Shown here piece after piece: positions 1 to 8,393 of a stretch of DNA of 64,000 nt. The notes beneath the pieces are model-generated. The model made no database searches. It had not been told where the DNA came from and saw only the letters and a list, made by a program, of their open reading frames with translations. A program made the translations under genes and the position numbers. Within the stretch, counting starts at the first letter, position 1. Each line of letters opens with the position of its first letter. The stretch covers positions 496,001 to 560,000 of the forward strand of contig JACEUQ010000001.1 in NCBI GenBank assembly GCA_024998815.1, written 5' to 3'. This DNA is from Opitutus sp. GTDB lineage: Bacteria > Verrucomicrobiota > Verrucomicrobiia > Opitutales > Opitutaceae.

Positions 1-1445
1 AACAACGTGGGCGTGCTGCTGCAGAAGCGGCGGTTTTTGTAGAGCTCGTAAAGGCCTACAACCTTGGCTTCGCGGTCGCCGGGCTCGTCGATGAACAGGC
101 CCATGGCCACGCGCAGCCAGAAGAACTGGGGCGTCTCGATGCGGCGGGAGGTTTTGCCCGTTTTGTCGATGATCAGGTAACGGTCGTAGATGGTCTGGAT
201 GCCGAGGAAGTCGAATTCGAGGTCGGCGGTGGGATCGAGAGCGGCACCGAGTTTGTCCAAGTTGAAGGCGAGCAGCTTGGGGTTGAGGCGTTTGATGCTG
301 ATGCCGTATTCGAGGTATTTTTTAAACGCAGCGACATGGAAGGCGCGCAGTTTAACAATGCCGTCTTTAAGAATGTCCCAGCCGAGGACCTCTTCGTAAA
401 TGTAGGTGAGCTGGATGCGGCCGGAGAACTTGGCAAAATCGGCGTCCTTTTCGATCAGCGTTTTGGAGTTCAGGACGATGGTCTGGTCTAGGTCCTTTTT
501 GCTGATCTGGTCGAAGACCGAGCGCAGCAGCTCCTGTTCGATTGCCTCGTTAGACAGGCAGAGATCGAGGCCGATGGAGGCGAAGGCGATGCGGGCCTTC
601 AGTTCAGAGCGGTTCCAGACGGAGGTCTCGCCGTTGGCGAGTTTGATGACGATCTGGGCGGGTTGCGCGGGAACGCTCGCAGCGGTCGCACCTGCGGCTA
701 CGGCGGAGTCGTCGGCGGTGGCGCGCTCCTCGTTGCGATGGGCGCGGTAGAGAATGTAGGCCTCAGCGACCTTGAAGTGGCCGGCTTTCATCAGCTCCTC
801 CTGGACCATGTCTTGGATTTCCTCGATGTGGATAAAGGATTGTTTGGAGGCGGTCACGCGGGCGGAGACCGCTTTAGTGATGGCCATGGCCGAGGTGCTG
901 TCGGAGTGCAGAGAGAGGAAGGACTTGCGCACTGCGATCTCGATTTTTTGGGCGATGAACGGGACGACCTGCTTGTTGCGGCGGATCACGCGGATGGTGC
1001 CCAGCGCGTGCGGGGCGGGCGTGAGCAGCTTGCGGCTACGGTTGAGCAGGAGGCTCTTGGCGACGTCGTAGGCGTTATTATCAACGAGGGTCTTTTCAAT
1101 GAGCTCGTAAAGGTCGTTGAGGGAGACGCGCAGGGGCGAAGTGAGCAGGGCCTGGGCGAGCAGATTGGCGGCGATTTCCTTCACGATCCGGCCGACGAAG
1201 GTGCGGGATTCGGGGGTGAAGATGGCGGCACTCTCGCCGCGGGCGAGGTGGACGTTGGTGACTGCGCGGCCGAGGGTGTCGGCGATTTCCGCCAAGTCGA
1301 AGCGCGTCTCCCCCTGGGGCGCGAGCAGTACGATGGACGGCAGCAGCGGGGTGTCGGTGGGGATGCAATCGCGCCAGGCGAATGCCGGCGGGTTTTCGAG
1401 GGAGGAGCGGTTAAGCGCGAGATCGTGGGAGAGGGACGAATTCAT
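1..1445 (-). CDS. nrdA: Ribonucleoside-diphosphate reductase large (alpha) subunit, partial (3' end outside window)
   Basis: Catalytic subunit of class I ribonucleotide reductase, which reduces ribonucleoside diphosphates to deoxyribonucleotides in the cytosol. The 481 N-terminal residues are present. A clear ATP-cone (RVIRRNKQVVPF, about residues 150-240) is followed by a second cone-like repeat (IVIKLANGETSVW, about 264-360), and residues 38-140 look like a third, degenerate one. The start of the catalytic barrel follows (FCSSTPTLF at the window edge). Cones bind ATP or dATP and set overall activity. It lies 225 bp downstream of nrdB on the same strand, so the pair is probably co-transcribed. 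The ATG at 1445 was chosen because the frame opens there. Active-site cysteines lie outside the window, so catalytic integrity cannot be judged. Confidence 0.93.
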   Translation of the reverse strand, partial: MNSSLSHDLALNRSSLENPPAFAWRDCIPTDTPLLPSIVLLAPQGETRFDLAEIADTLGRAVTNVHLARGESAAIFTPESRTFVGRIVKEIAANLLAQALLTSPLRVSLNDLYELIEKTLVDNNAYDVAKSLLLNRSRKLLTPAPHALGTIRVIRRNKQVVPFIAQKIEIAVRKSFLSLHSDSTSAMAITKAVSARVTASKQSFIHIEEIQDMVQEELMKAGHFKVAEAYILYRAHRNEERATADDSAVAAGATAASVPAQPAQIVIKLANGETSVWNRSELKARIAFASIGLDLCLSNEAIEQELLRSVFDQISKKDLDQTIVLNSKTLIEKDADFAKFSGRIQLTYIYEEVLGWDILKDGIVKLRAFHVAAFKKYLEYGISIKRLNPKLLAFNLDKLGAALDPTADLEFDFLGIQTIYDRYLIIDKTGKTSRRIETPQFFWLRVAMGLFIDEPGDREAKVVGLYELYKNRRFCSSTPTL

Positions 1446-1579
1446 CTAATGGAGACCTGTGTTGAATGAAGAGACGGAACGGATGACTGAGGGGGGCGCG
1501 ATGGCGGCGGAAGAACGGGGCGAGTGCTAGAAGCGGAACGTGGACCAAAGTCGCTGCGGCAGTGAATTTGGTCGAAAAA

Positions 1580-1623
1580 AGGAGACCGGCTCGGGATTCG
1601 TGAAGGCGAAACCGGAGCCGGTG
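1580..1623 (-). other. Inverted repeat between nrdB and nrdA
   Basis: Arms ACCGGCTC and GAGCCGGT can form an RNA hairpin in the nrdB-nrdA spacer. No U-run follows on the minus strand, so it is not a standard intrinsic terminator; an mRNA processing or stability element is possible. Confidence 0.4.
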
Positions 1624-1670
1624 AATCCCTGTGGACTGACGGGGGGGGGCAGGGGACTGCCAACGAGCGA

Positions 1671-2756
1671 TCAGAGATCGTCGTCCGAGGCGTTGGTGAG
1701 GGCTGAGGATTTTTGGTATTCGGTGACGCGGCCCTCGAAGAAGTTTTGCTCCTTTTTGATGTCCATCATCTCGGCCAGCCAGGGAAGCGGGTTTTTGGCT
1801 CCGGGAGTAAGCGGGGCCAGGCCCACGCCCTCAAGACGGCGGTCGGCGATGTAGTCGATGTAGGTGAGGAATTCGTCGATAGCCAAACCCACGGCGTTCA
1901 CCGGCAGGCAGTCGCGAATGAATTCTTTTTCCAGTTGCACGCCCTCGGCCATGGTGGCGCGGAGCTCTTCCTTGAATTCGGTGGTCCAGATTTCGCGGTT
2001 CTCCTCGACCAGGTCCATGAAAAGGTTGCGGAACACCTCGATGTGGTTGGACTCGTCGCGCAGGGTGTAGCGGAACATCTGGCCGATGCCAGGGAACTTG
2101 TTCTGGCGGTAAAGCGAGAGGATCATGCCGAAGAGGCCGTAGAATTGGGTGCCCTCCATGCACTGGCCGAACAGGAAGATGTTCTTGGCGAGCGCCTGCT
2201 TGTTTTCGACAGTTGTCAGGTCGACGTCGCGACGCAGGTTGCGCGAGTTGTTCACCACGAACTCGTTCTTTTTAACGATTGTGGGGATGTCCTCGAACAT
2301 GGCCTCGCACTCGTGGGGGTTGATGCCCAGCGAGGAGATCATGTAGAGCAACGAATCGGCGTGGATGTTTTCCTCGTGGGCGTGGCGGCCGAGCACGAGC
2401 TTGATCTCGGGGGCGGTCACCAGCTCGCGCACCACGTGCTGGATGTTGTCGCCGACGATGCCCTCGGCGGCCGAGAAGTAGCCGATGCCCATGCGAATGA
2501 TCCAGCGCTCGATGTCGGAGACCAAGGTGGTGTCGCGCCACTGCTCGATGTCCTTACCCATGGGCACATCCTCGGGCTCCCAGTGGTTGGCCTTCATGGT
2601 GCGGTAAAGGTCGTACGCCCACTGGTATTTAAGCGGAAGGAGGTTAAAGGTCATCGTGATACGACCGTTGATGACCTTCTTGGCCGCAAACGCGGCCTCA
2701 GCTTTGTCTTGATCGAGGACGAACGTTTTGGTGCCGACTTGAAATGATTTCTGCAT
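1671..2756 (-). CDS. nrdB: Ribonucleotide reductase small (beta) subunit, class Ic-like
   Basis: Radical-generating R2 subunit, 361 aa from the ATG at 2756; an upstream in-frame extension to 2891 is low-complexity and unlike the family. Metal ligands are visible: Glu98 (AAEG), Glu129 and His132 (ENIH), Glu201, Glu235 and His238 (DESNH). Two positions depart from the E. coli class Ia enzyme. The first ligand is Glu rather than Asp84, and the radical-tyrosine position four residues after the ligand His is Leu136 (HADSL), with a Tyr only at 138. Glu for Asp and non-Tyr at the radical site are hallmarks of chlamydial class Ic R2 (Mn/Fe cofactor), which is the inferred type here. It is upstream of nrdA on the same strand. 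Confidence 0.95.
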   Translation of the reverse strand: MQKSFQVGTKTFVLDQDKAEAAFAAKKVINGRITMTFNLLPLKYQWAYDLYRTMKANHWEPEDVPMGKDIEQWRDTTLVSDIERWIIRMGIGYFSAAEGIVGDNIQHVVRELVTAPEIKLVLGRHAHEENIHADSLLYMISSLGINPHECEAMFEDIPTIVKKNEFVVNNSRNLRRDVDLTTVENKQALAKNIFLFGQCMEGTQFYGLFGMILSLYRQNKFPGIGQMFRYTLRDESNHIEVFRNLFMDLVEENREIWTTEFKEELRATMAEGVQLEKEFIRDCLPVNAVGLAIDEFLTYIDYIADRRLEGVGLAPLTPGAKNPLPWLAEMMDIKKEQNFFEGRVTEYQKSSALTNASDDDL

Positions 2757-3347
2757 GGGGATGGGACGGTGGAGGATGAAGCGAGTGAGGTGGGTGCGAA
2801 GGCGGAGCGGCGGGATGAAAAAAGTGTGTGATGGAACGGTTAAATCGACGGGCAAGTCTGGTCGGGAGGGAGCTTTTTTCGGCGTCCGCAAGGCGCTGGC
2901 GAACTAAATCGCCTAAACTTGCTGACGCGTTATTCACCACCACCCGTAGTGGTCGCTGCGTGAAATCGGCACAACCTATGGTAATCCGTAAAAACTGCGT
3001 CAAATGGTTTGTGGCGCGATAAGGCTTAATTTTTTGCCATATTAGTCTTGCGCGCTTCGGCGTAAGTCGTCCCCGAGCGAAAATTGATTTCGGCGGCCCG
3101 ATTCAGGGCTTTGGGGCAGGGCTTAGGGCGGATCGTTGGGGTAACGGCGGCGACTGAGAGAACGAGTAGGAGTAAGAGAACGAGAACGATTTTTTTTTGG
3201 GGGGGGAGGGGGACGATCTCCGTGTTGTCCTGGGGACGCTCCTGTCCGCACGAAGGAGGACCTTCCCCACAGAGCGAACGCCCTGCTGAAAAAGTAGCGC
3301 AGACTTCCAGTCTGCTCCGCCATTAAAAAAAAGGCCGGTCCCCGCCG
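2757..3347. other. Intergenic region upstream of nrdB, repeat-bearing
   Basis: No convincing gene. It should hold the nrdB promoter, but I could not identify a NrdR box pair by eye. Around 3157-3192 is a purine-rich degenerate repeat (GAGAACGAG/GAGTAGGAG type) followed by T9G8 homopolymer runs (3190-3206). At 3291-3321 is half of a dispersed GCAGACTTCCAGTCTGC palindrome family. Confidence 0.5.
3291..3321. repeat. Dispersed palindromic repeat family B, half copy
   Basis: Contains GTAGCGCAGACTTCCAGTCTGC, itself near-palindromic (GCAGACT/AGTCTGC). The same unit recurs at 23264-23323, 34372-34430, 57923-57950 and 59561-59623. Confidence 0.8.
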
Positions 3348-3361
3348 TTACGGAACCAGCC
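3325..3361 (-). terminator. Rho-independent terminator of the peptide-binding protein gene
   Basis: On the minus strand a 10-bp GC-rich stem (GGCTGGTTCC paired with GGGACCGGCC, including G-U pairs) is followed directly by eight or more U. It overlaps the stop codon of the upstream gene. Confidence 0.75.
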
Positions 3362-4982
3362 GGATCGTCTGGTAACGGTGGATGCCGAGTAGTGCCGGTT
3401 CCCAACCTTGGACGTCCGGATGAATCAGGTAGGTGCGGGCGCCAAAAAATACCGGAGTGGCGGGGGTTTCCTCGACGAGGATCGACTCAGCTTGGCGTAG
3501 CAGGTCGAAGCGGCGCGTGGTCTCCAGCTCGAGCGCGGCGGCGGCTACCAAGCGGTCGTAGGCGGGGTTTTTCCATCCCGTGTTGTTGTTGCCGCTCGTC
3601 GAGGTGAACAGGTCGGTGAAGGTGGCCGGGTCGTTGAAATCACCCACCCAGCGCGAACGCAGCACGTCAAAGGCGAGCGTTTGCATGGTGTCGATGTAGA
3701 CGCGGAAATCCATCGAGGAGAGGCTACTTTCTATGCCGAGTTCCTTGCGCCACATTTGCTGGATCGCCTCGAAGACCTTGGTGTTAACCGGGTCGGCGTT
3801 CATCTTGATTTCGATTTTTGGAAAACCCTTGCAGCCCGGGAATCCTGCCTCGGCGAGCAACTGGCGGGCTGCCGGGTAATCGGTCGGCACCGCTGCCGTG
3901 GAGGTGTAGCCAGCGGTGTTGGGCGGCACGAAGGAGTGGGCGGCCGCGCGGCTGCCGCGCATCACCGGGCCGGCGATCGCGTCGCGGTCGATCGCCAGCG
4001 ACAGGGCACGGCGTACGCGCACGTCGTCGAAGGGCGCCCGCGTGGTGTTGAAGCGCACGTAGAAGACTTCAAGAAACGGGTCGACGCGCAGCTGGCTCGG
4101 GGCCTCGCGCCGCCACGCATCGAGGCGGTCGGGTAACACGTCGTAGGTGACGTGGAGCTGCCCGGCGCGGAATGCCCGTTCGTCGACCCCGGGGTCGGCC
4201 ACAGGGAAGAATTTAACCGCTTCGAGGTGGTTTTGCGCCGCGCCGTAGTAGCGCGGGTTTTTCTTCACGAGAATGTGTTGATCGGGTCGCCACTCGGCCA
4301 ATACGAAGGGGCCGTTGCCCACCAGTGCACCGGGGCGGGTCCAACCGGTGCCACGAGCGTGGATGTCCCCGTGGTTACGGACCGAGGCGGGGTGAACGGG
4401 GTACCAGGCCTGATGCGCGGTCAGGGAGAGCAGGTAGGGGGTCGGACGGGCGAGGGTGAGCTGGAGCGTGCGGGCATCGAGCGCCTTCACGCCGACCTTT
4501 TCGAAGTCAGTGAGTTTCCCAGCCGTGTAATCGGAGGCCCCGGCCAGCACGTCGAGCATGTAGGCGTAGTCGGAGGCGAGTTTGGGCGAGAGGATGCGCT
4601 CGATCGAGAACACGAAGTCCTGTGCGTTGACCGGATCCCCGTTGGACCAAACGCCCTCCGGCCGAAGGTGAAAGGTATAGGTGCGCCCGTCGGCGGAAAC
4701 GTCCCAGCTGGCGGCGGCGCCCGGCAGCGGTTTAGAGGTGGCCTCGTCGATCACGGTGAGGCCTTCAAAAAGGGCGACGAGCAGAGTGGCGTCGGTGAAA
4801 GCGACCGCGACATGGGGGTCGAGGTCGGAGGGTTCGGCGCCGTTGCCCACGAGCAACGTGCGCGAGAGGCGGGCGGCCTCGACGGCGGTTTCGCGCGGGC
4901 GGCAGCCGGCGAGCGGCAAGGCGAGCAGGAGGGTTAACGCGGCGAGGAAACGAAGCGGCATGGTCAACCACCCCAACTTCAT
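3348..4982 (-). CDS. Oligopeptide ABC transporter substrate-binding lipoprotein (SBP family 5, OppA-like)
   Basis: Periplasmic or membrane-anchored binding component of a peptide/nickel-type ABC importer, 544 aa from the ATG at 4982 (a GTG lies two codons earlier). The N-terminus is a lipoprotein signal ending in the lipobox LAGC, about residue 27. Family signatures follow: EPSDLDPH near the mature N-terminus, a SWDVSADGRTYTFHLR stretch, NAQDFVFSIERILSP, and FDDVRVRRALSLAIDRD in the middle. Length fits the family. No permease or ATPase gene is adjacent, so it is an orphan component in this window. It ends in its own terminator. Confidence 0.9.
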   Translation of the reverse strand: MKLGWLTMPLRFLAALTLLLALPLAGCRPRETAVEAARLSRTLLVGNGAEPSDLDPHVAVAFTDATLLVALFEGLTVIDEATSKPLPGAAASWDVSADGRTYTFHLRPEGVWSNGDPVNAQDFVFSIERILSPKLASDYAYMLDVLAGASDYTAGKLTDFEKVGVKALDARTLQLTLARPTPYLLSLTAHQAWYPVHPASVRNHGDIHARGTGWTRPGALVGNGPFVLAEWRPDQHILVKKNPRYYGAAQNHLEAVKFFPVADPGVDERAFRAGQLHVTYDVLPDRLDAWRREAPSQLRVDPFLEVFYVRFNTTRAPFDDVRVRRALSLAIDRDAIAGPVMRGSRAAAHSFVPPNTAGYTSTAAVPTDYPAARQLLAEAGFPGCKGFPKIEIKMNADPVNTKVFEAIQQMWRKELGIESSLSSMDFRVYIDTMQTLAFDVLRSRWVGDFNDPATFTDLFTSTSGNNNTGWKNPAYDRLVAAAALELETTRRFDLLRQAESILVEETPATPVFFGARTYLIHPDVQGWEPALLGIHRYQTIRLVP

Positions 4983-5109
4983 CGTCACTCCAGTGCAAGT
5001 GCCCGAGGAAAAGCCTGCCCCATTGTACTAGGTTTTTCCGGAAGGCGGTGGAGCGGAGCGCGGGGAATTTCCGTTGCCAGTGGCGCAGGGCGCGGGTTTG
5101 TACCTTGTG

Positions 5110-5856
5110 ATGCAATGGTATTACGCGATCGGCGGGGAGCGCTTTGGACCCGTCACTCACTCGGAATTGGAACGCCTAGTTCAGGCCGGAACCATCGTGG
5201 CCGACACCCTGGTCTGGCGTCAGGGCATGAACGAGTGGCAAACCCTCGCCGCCGTGCGCGCCGTCAATCCGGCGTGGATCGCCGAGCGTCGCCAGGCCAC
5301 CCCGCCCGCGGTGGAAACGCCTGAGACGGACATCGCCCCGCTTTTGTCAGCTCCTGAGATTTTAACGGACCACACGCCCGAGCTGGAGGCGTTGGTTTAT
5401 GCGGGATTCTGGCCGCGTTTTGGGGCGTATCTGGTGGATTTTTTCCTCTGGTGGATGGTCTGGCAGATTTTTGTCGGAATCGTGGGCACCGCATATTTCC
5501 CCGCAGCCATGGCAATCGCCGAGCACGGTCCGGGCTACCAGCCGAAGCCGGAAGAGCTGATGGTGCTGGTTCGTTTTCTCGGTGCGGCCTGCGTGATCGG
5601 TCTTGTCTGGTCGATCATCTACGACGCGATTTTCCTGCTCCGTTTCGGTGCCACGCCCGGCAAGTTGATCTTCGGCTTGCGCGTGGTGCAGGCCGATGGA
5701 AGTCCGCTGAGTTTGATGCGGATCGTGGCGCGCTGCATGGCCAAGGCGCTCACCGGGCTCACCCTCGGCATCGGCTTCCTGGTGATGGCCTTCGACGAGC
5801 ACAAACGCGGGCTGCACGATTTCATCTGCAACACGCGCGTGGTTAAAAAGCGCTGA
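5110..5856 (+). CDS. GYF_2 (DUF4339) and RDD domain membrane protein
   Basis: 248 aa. Residues 1-50 form a GYF_2 domain (WYYAIGGERFGPV, then VWRQGMNEWQTL), thought to bind proline-rich peptides. A linker leads to an RDD domain (FWPRFGAYLVDFFLWW, FGATPGKLIFGLRVV) with about three hydrophobic segments, ending in the typical DEHKRGLHDFICNTRVV tail. The ATG at 5110 fits the GYF_2 start MQWYYAI; an earlier start at 5074 would add a non-conserved leader. RDD proteins are often assigned transport or anchoring roles, and no specific substrate can be inferred. It stands alone between oppositely oriented and co-oriented genes. Confidence 0.88.
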   Translation: MQWYYAIGGERFGPVTHSELERLVQAGTIVADTLVWRQGMNEWQTLAAVRAVNPAWIAERRQATPPAVETPETDIAPLLSAPEILTDHTPELEALVYAGFWPRFGAYLVDFFLWWMVWQIFVGIVGTAYFPAAMAIAEHGPGYQPKPEELMVLVRFLGAACVIGLVWSIIYDAIFLLRFGATPGKLIFGLRVVQADGSPLSLMRIVARCMAKALTGLTLGIGFLVMAFDEHKRGLHDFICNTRVVKKR

Positions 5857-6054
5857 GCGGCTGCGATGCCGCAGCCAACGGGCGGCGGGTTTGCGGTTAC
5901 GGGTTTTACGCGCGCGCCCATTGGGTGCACCCGCCGATTGCGCGCACGGTGTACGCGCGATGGTGAGCCCTCAATGCGGTGGGAGGGGAGGGTGGTGCGG
6001 CTCGTTTTCGCCCTTGCCTGTGGGCGGGGTGGGGTCGTGATTGGGCTTTTAACC

Positions 6055-6681
6055 ATGAGCCGAAACATTGTCACTTTTCACTACACGTTACGCGATCCGC
6101 AGGGGCGCTTGCTCGACACGTCTGCGGGTGGGCAACCGATTAGTTATCTGGAGGGCGCGGGGCAAATTATCGACGGGCTCGACGAGGCGCTGCGGGGCTT
6201 GTCGGCAGGCACCAAGCAGTTCGTGCAGGTGCCGGCGGCCAAGGCCTACGGCGAGCACGATCCCGCTCAGGTTCAGCGCGTTCTCAAGTCGCTTTTGCCC
6301 GTCGAGGGTGAGCTCAATCCGGGTGACCAGTTCCGCGCGGGTGCCGATCAGTTTGCCCCGATTGTGCGCGTGGTGGAGGTCGATGGCGACGAGGTGCTGC
6401 TGGATGCCAATCACCCGCTGGCGGGCGTCGATTTGAACTTCGAAGTGGAGCTGACGGCGGTGCGTGAGGCCAGCGCAGAGGAACTGGCGCACGGGCACGC
6501 GCACCAGGGCGAAGGCGGCTGCTGTGGTGGAGGGGAAGGCGGCGAACACGACCACGGTCACGCGCACGGCGAGGCAGGCGGGTGCTGTGGAGGCAAAGGT
6601 GGCGGCGAAGGATGCAAGGGTGGCGGCGGCCACGGTCACGGCGAGGGTGCCGGTGGTTGCGGCTGCTCGGATAAAGCGTAA
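6055..6681 (+). CDS. slyD: FKBP-type peptidyl-prolyl isomerase, SlyD-like, with metal-binding tail
   Basis: 208 aa cytosolic prolyl isomerase and chaperone. The FKBP half contains FHYTLRDPQGRLLDTS and YLEGAGQIIDGLDEALRG, and an inserted IF-type flap domain (AKAYGEHDPAQVQRV) as in SlyD. The last about 65 residues are a Gly/His/Cys-rich tail with CC pairs and HGHGH runs, the classic Ni/Zn-binding tail of SlyD used in metal delivery, for example to hydrogenase. The start at 6055 matches the family (MSRNIVTFHY); the frame runs upstream to 5866 but that part is non-conserved. No hydrogenase or urease gene is nearby. Confidence 0.92.
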   Translation: MSRNIVTFHYTLRDPQGRLLDTSAGGQPISYLEGAGQIIDGLDEALRGLSAGTKQFVQVPAAKAYGEHDPAQVQRVLKSLLPVEGELNPGDQFRAGADQFAPIVRVVEVDGDEVLLDANHPLAGVDLNFEVELTAVREASAEELAHGHAHQGEGGCCGGGEGGEHDHGHAHGEAGGCCGGKGGGEGCKGGGGHGHGEGAGGCGCSDKA

Positions 6682-6689
6682 GCGTTTTT

Positions 6690-6708
6690 GGGGGGGGGCC
6701 CCCCCCCC
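6690..6708. repeat. G9C10 homopolymer palindrome
   Basis: Nine G directly followed by ten C immediately after slyD. It could extrude a very stable hairpin, and as a homopolymer tract it is prone to slippage. No U-run follows on either strand. Confidence 0.9.
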
Positions 6709-6716
6709 ATCCAAAA

Positions 6717-6942
6717 CCATTGGCCACGAAAACCACAAAATGACACAAAAACTCAGGCATCGAGTCATTAGGCGGAGGGATGCCGCAAAGAGGCAAAAAA
6801 CAGGGTAAAGTCGGAGCGCTTTTCAGCTGGATTTCTTTTTACGACTCCTGCGCTTTTTACCCTAAACCATGCCGTTATTATTCAATAAAGTGCCGGAGTA
6901 GTAAGTTTTTTTGTGTCATTTGGTGTTTTTTGTGGCCAATGG
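6717..6942. repeat. MITE-like segment bounded by about 37-bp inverted repeats
   Basis: The left arm at 6717-6753 begins CCATTGGCCAC and runs to TGACACAAAAA. The right arm at 6903-6942 is its reverse complement with a few mismatches. About 150 bp lie between them, including a second imperfect inverted pair (AGGGTAAA... and ...TTTACCCT). No open reading frame is present. The structure fits a small non-autonomous inverted-repeat element or a long hairpin in the slyD/GT9 convergent spacer. Confidence 0.7.
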
Positions 6943-6986
6943 ATTGAGGGAGATACCTATCGATAAAGTCGAAGAACTCTTCCGAT

Positions 6987-8042
6987 TTACCGCTGTAGTT
7001 TCAGAATGATCAGCGCTCGCTCCAATACCGCCTCTGGGGTAATGGCCTGTAAACACGGTTGGTTATTCTGGCACTCGCGCCAATGGCCGCTGCACACGCA
7101 TTCAGCCCCTTGCATCGCCACTTGATTGGCCCCGAGCGGAGCCCAACACGACGAGCTCGTCGCTCCAAAGAGCCCAATTGTCGGCACTCCCAATCCTGCT
7201 GCCAAATGCAGCGGGGCGGTGTCGCCGCATATAAACAATTTAGGCCGGGCCAGAATAGCTATAAACAAGTCCAGCCCCGGTGTTGGCGGCAGGCAGGTGA
7301 ACCCGGCGGCGCGCAACGGCTCTAGGAGCGCCTGTTCACGCGCACTGGCCCCACTTGAGAAAACAACGGTCTGCTTCGCCTTGAGCAACTGTTGCCCGAG
7401 TTCGATCCAGCTGGCGCTCGCCCATTCCTTTTTTACCTGGCTGGTCGACACATGCAGCAACAGGGAATTGCCCGGCAGCCACTCGGCGGCGGTTTTTGCC
7501 AGAGTTGGATCGGGCTTAACCTCGGCCTCCCAGCTTGAGGGTTTCGGGATATCCCACGCCTGTAATATATAATAATCGCGCACCGATTGATGCCGCGTGG
7601 TATCAGGATCATCAATCAGTTCGTTATACATCAGCTTGGCCAGCCACGGTGACCCGGCGTCAGTCACCACGACGCCCAGACGCCGAGGGGCACCGATGAA
7701 CCGGCTGAGGTAGGCGCCGCGGTCATTACCCACCAAGTCGACTGAAGCGTCAAAGCGTTCACGGCGCATGGCCCGCAGCATCGGCAGGGTTTCCTTGAGC
7801 CGCATTTTCCCCCGGGTACGGGGAAGGGCCCAGACTTTATTAATCCATGGAAGATGGCGGAGGCCGTGGGCGGCGTCCTCGGCGGTGAGCACATGAATCT
7901 CGGCCTGCGGGTGACGAGCGCGTAACGCCCGCAGCGCGGGCACCGCCAGCACGACGTCACCGATGTACTTGATCTTGATGACGAGGATCTTTTTGACGTC
8001 GTTCGCAAGCGGAACGCGTTGCCAGGCAATAGGGCGACTCAT
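6987..8042 (-). CDS. Glycosyltransferase family 9 (ADP-heptosyltransferase-like)
   Basis: 351 aa, GT-B fold enzyme of the LPS heptosyltransferase family (RfaF/RfaC/RfaQ-like). The N-terminus shows ILVIKIKYIGDVVLAVPALRALR, the family's hallmark nucleotide-sugar protein start. The C-terminal donor half has FICGDTAPLHLAAGLGVPTIGLFGATS. It probably adds a heptose or related sugar to lipid-linked core oligosaccharide at the inner face of the inner membrane. It is the 3'-most member of the minus-strand polysaccharide cluster. The exact acceptor cannot be told from sequence. Confidence 0.9.
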   Translation of the reverse strand: MSRPIAWQRVPLANDVKKILVIKIKYIGDVVLAVPALRALRARHPQAEIHVLTAEDAAHGLRHLPWINKVWALPRTRGKMRLKETLPMLRAMRRERFDASVDLVGNDRGAYLSRFIGAPRRLGVVVTDAGSPWLAKLMYNELIDDPDTTRHQSVRDYYILQAWDIPKPSSWEAEVKPDPTLAKTAAEWLPGNSLLLHVSTSQVKKEWASASWIELGQQLLKAKQTVVFSSGASAREQALLEPLRAAGFTCLPPTPGLDLFIAILARPKLFICGDTAPLHLAAGLGVPTIGLFGATSSSCWAPLGANQVAMQGAECVCSGHWRECQNNQPCLQAITPEAVLERALIILKLQR

Positions 8043-8069
8043 AACAGGATTAAAACTTAGGCGTTCGGC

Positions 8070-8393
8070 TTAAAGTGCCAGTAAATCCTTTAATGCCATC
8101 TTTACAGCATTCATGTCTACGGTCGAGAGGGTGCCTAGTTTACGCTGAAGGGCGTGGTGGTCGATACTGGCAAGGCCTTGAATGTTGACCGCTGACTGTT
8201 TGGGCAACCAGCGTGGTTTACCTATATCCACTTCCCCGCGGTAGCCACGAATTTGGGAGGTGAGCGGTGCGACAACGACTAAGCTACGGGCATCATCGGG
8301 TAGCGGAAAGGCCAGAACGAGAACAGGGCGCTCTTTGGCCGCCATGCCTAAATCAACGATCCAGACCTCACCTGGATGAGCTTTAATAGGCAC
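8070..8393 (-). CDS. PemK/MazF-family toxin (mRNA interferase)
   Basis: 107 aa. The N-terminal GEVWIVDLG and RPVLVLAFP, then VVVAPLTSQ, are typical of the MazF/PemK fold, which cleaves mRNA. It starts at GTG 8393 and overlaps the upstream antitoxin gene by 11 bp, the usual toxin-antitoxin layout. The pair is inserted between two glycosyltransferase genes and so is likely a small acquired module. Confidence 0.85.
   Translation of the reverse strand: MPIKAHPGEVWIVDLGMAAKERPVLVLAFPLPDDARSLVVVAPLTSQIRGYRGEVDIGKPRWLPKQSAVNIQGLASIDHHALQRKLGTLSTVDMNAVKMALKDLLAL

Noticed and set aside
1446-1670. Riboswitch between nrdB and nrdA
   Set aside because: Only one simple hairpin is visible, without a conserved cobalamin or other riboswitch core.
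1713-2747. Long plus-strand open frame opposite nrdB (344 codons)
   Set aside because: Antisense shadow of a strongly conserved gene; residues show no domain, and high GC causes long antisense frames.
2757-3100. NrdR box pair upstream of nrdB
   Set aside because: No sequence close to the ACACTATATATAGTGT-type consensus was found by eye; a motif scan would be needed.
4152-4937. Plus-strand open frame opposite the peptide-binding protein
   Set aside because: Antisense shadow in high-GC DNA; low-complexity translation.
5866-6054. Upstream extension of slyD
   Set aside because: In frame but non-conserved and Arg-rich; the family start is at 6055.
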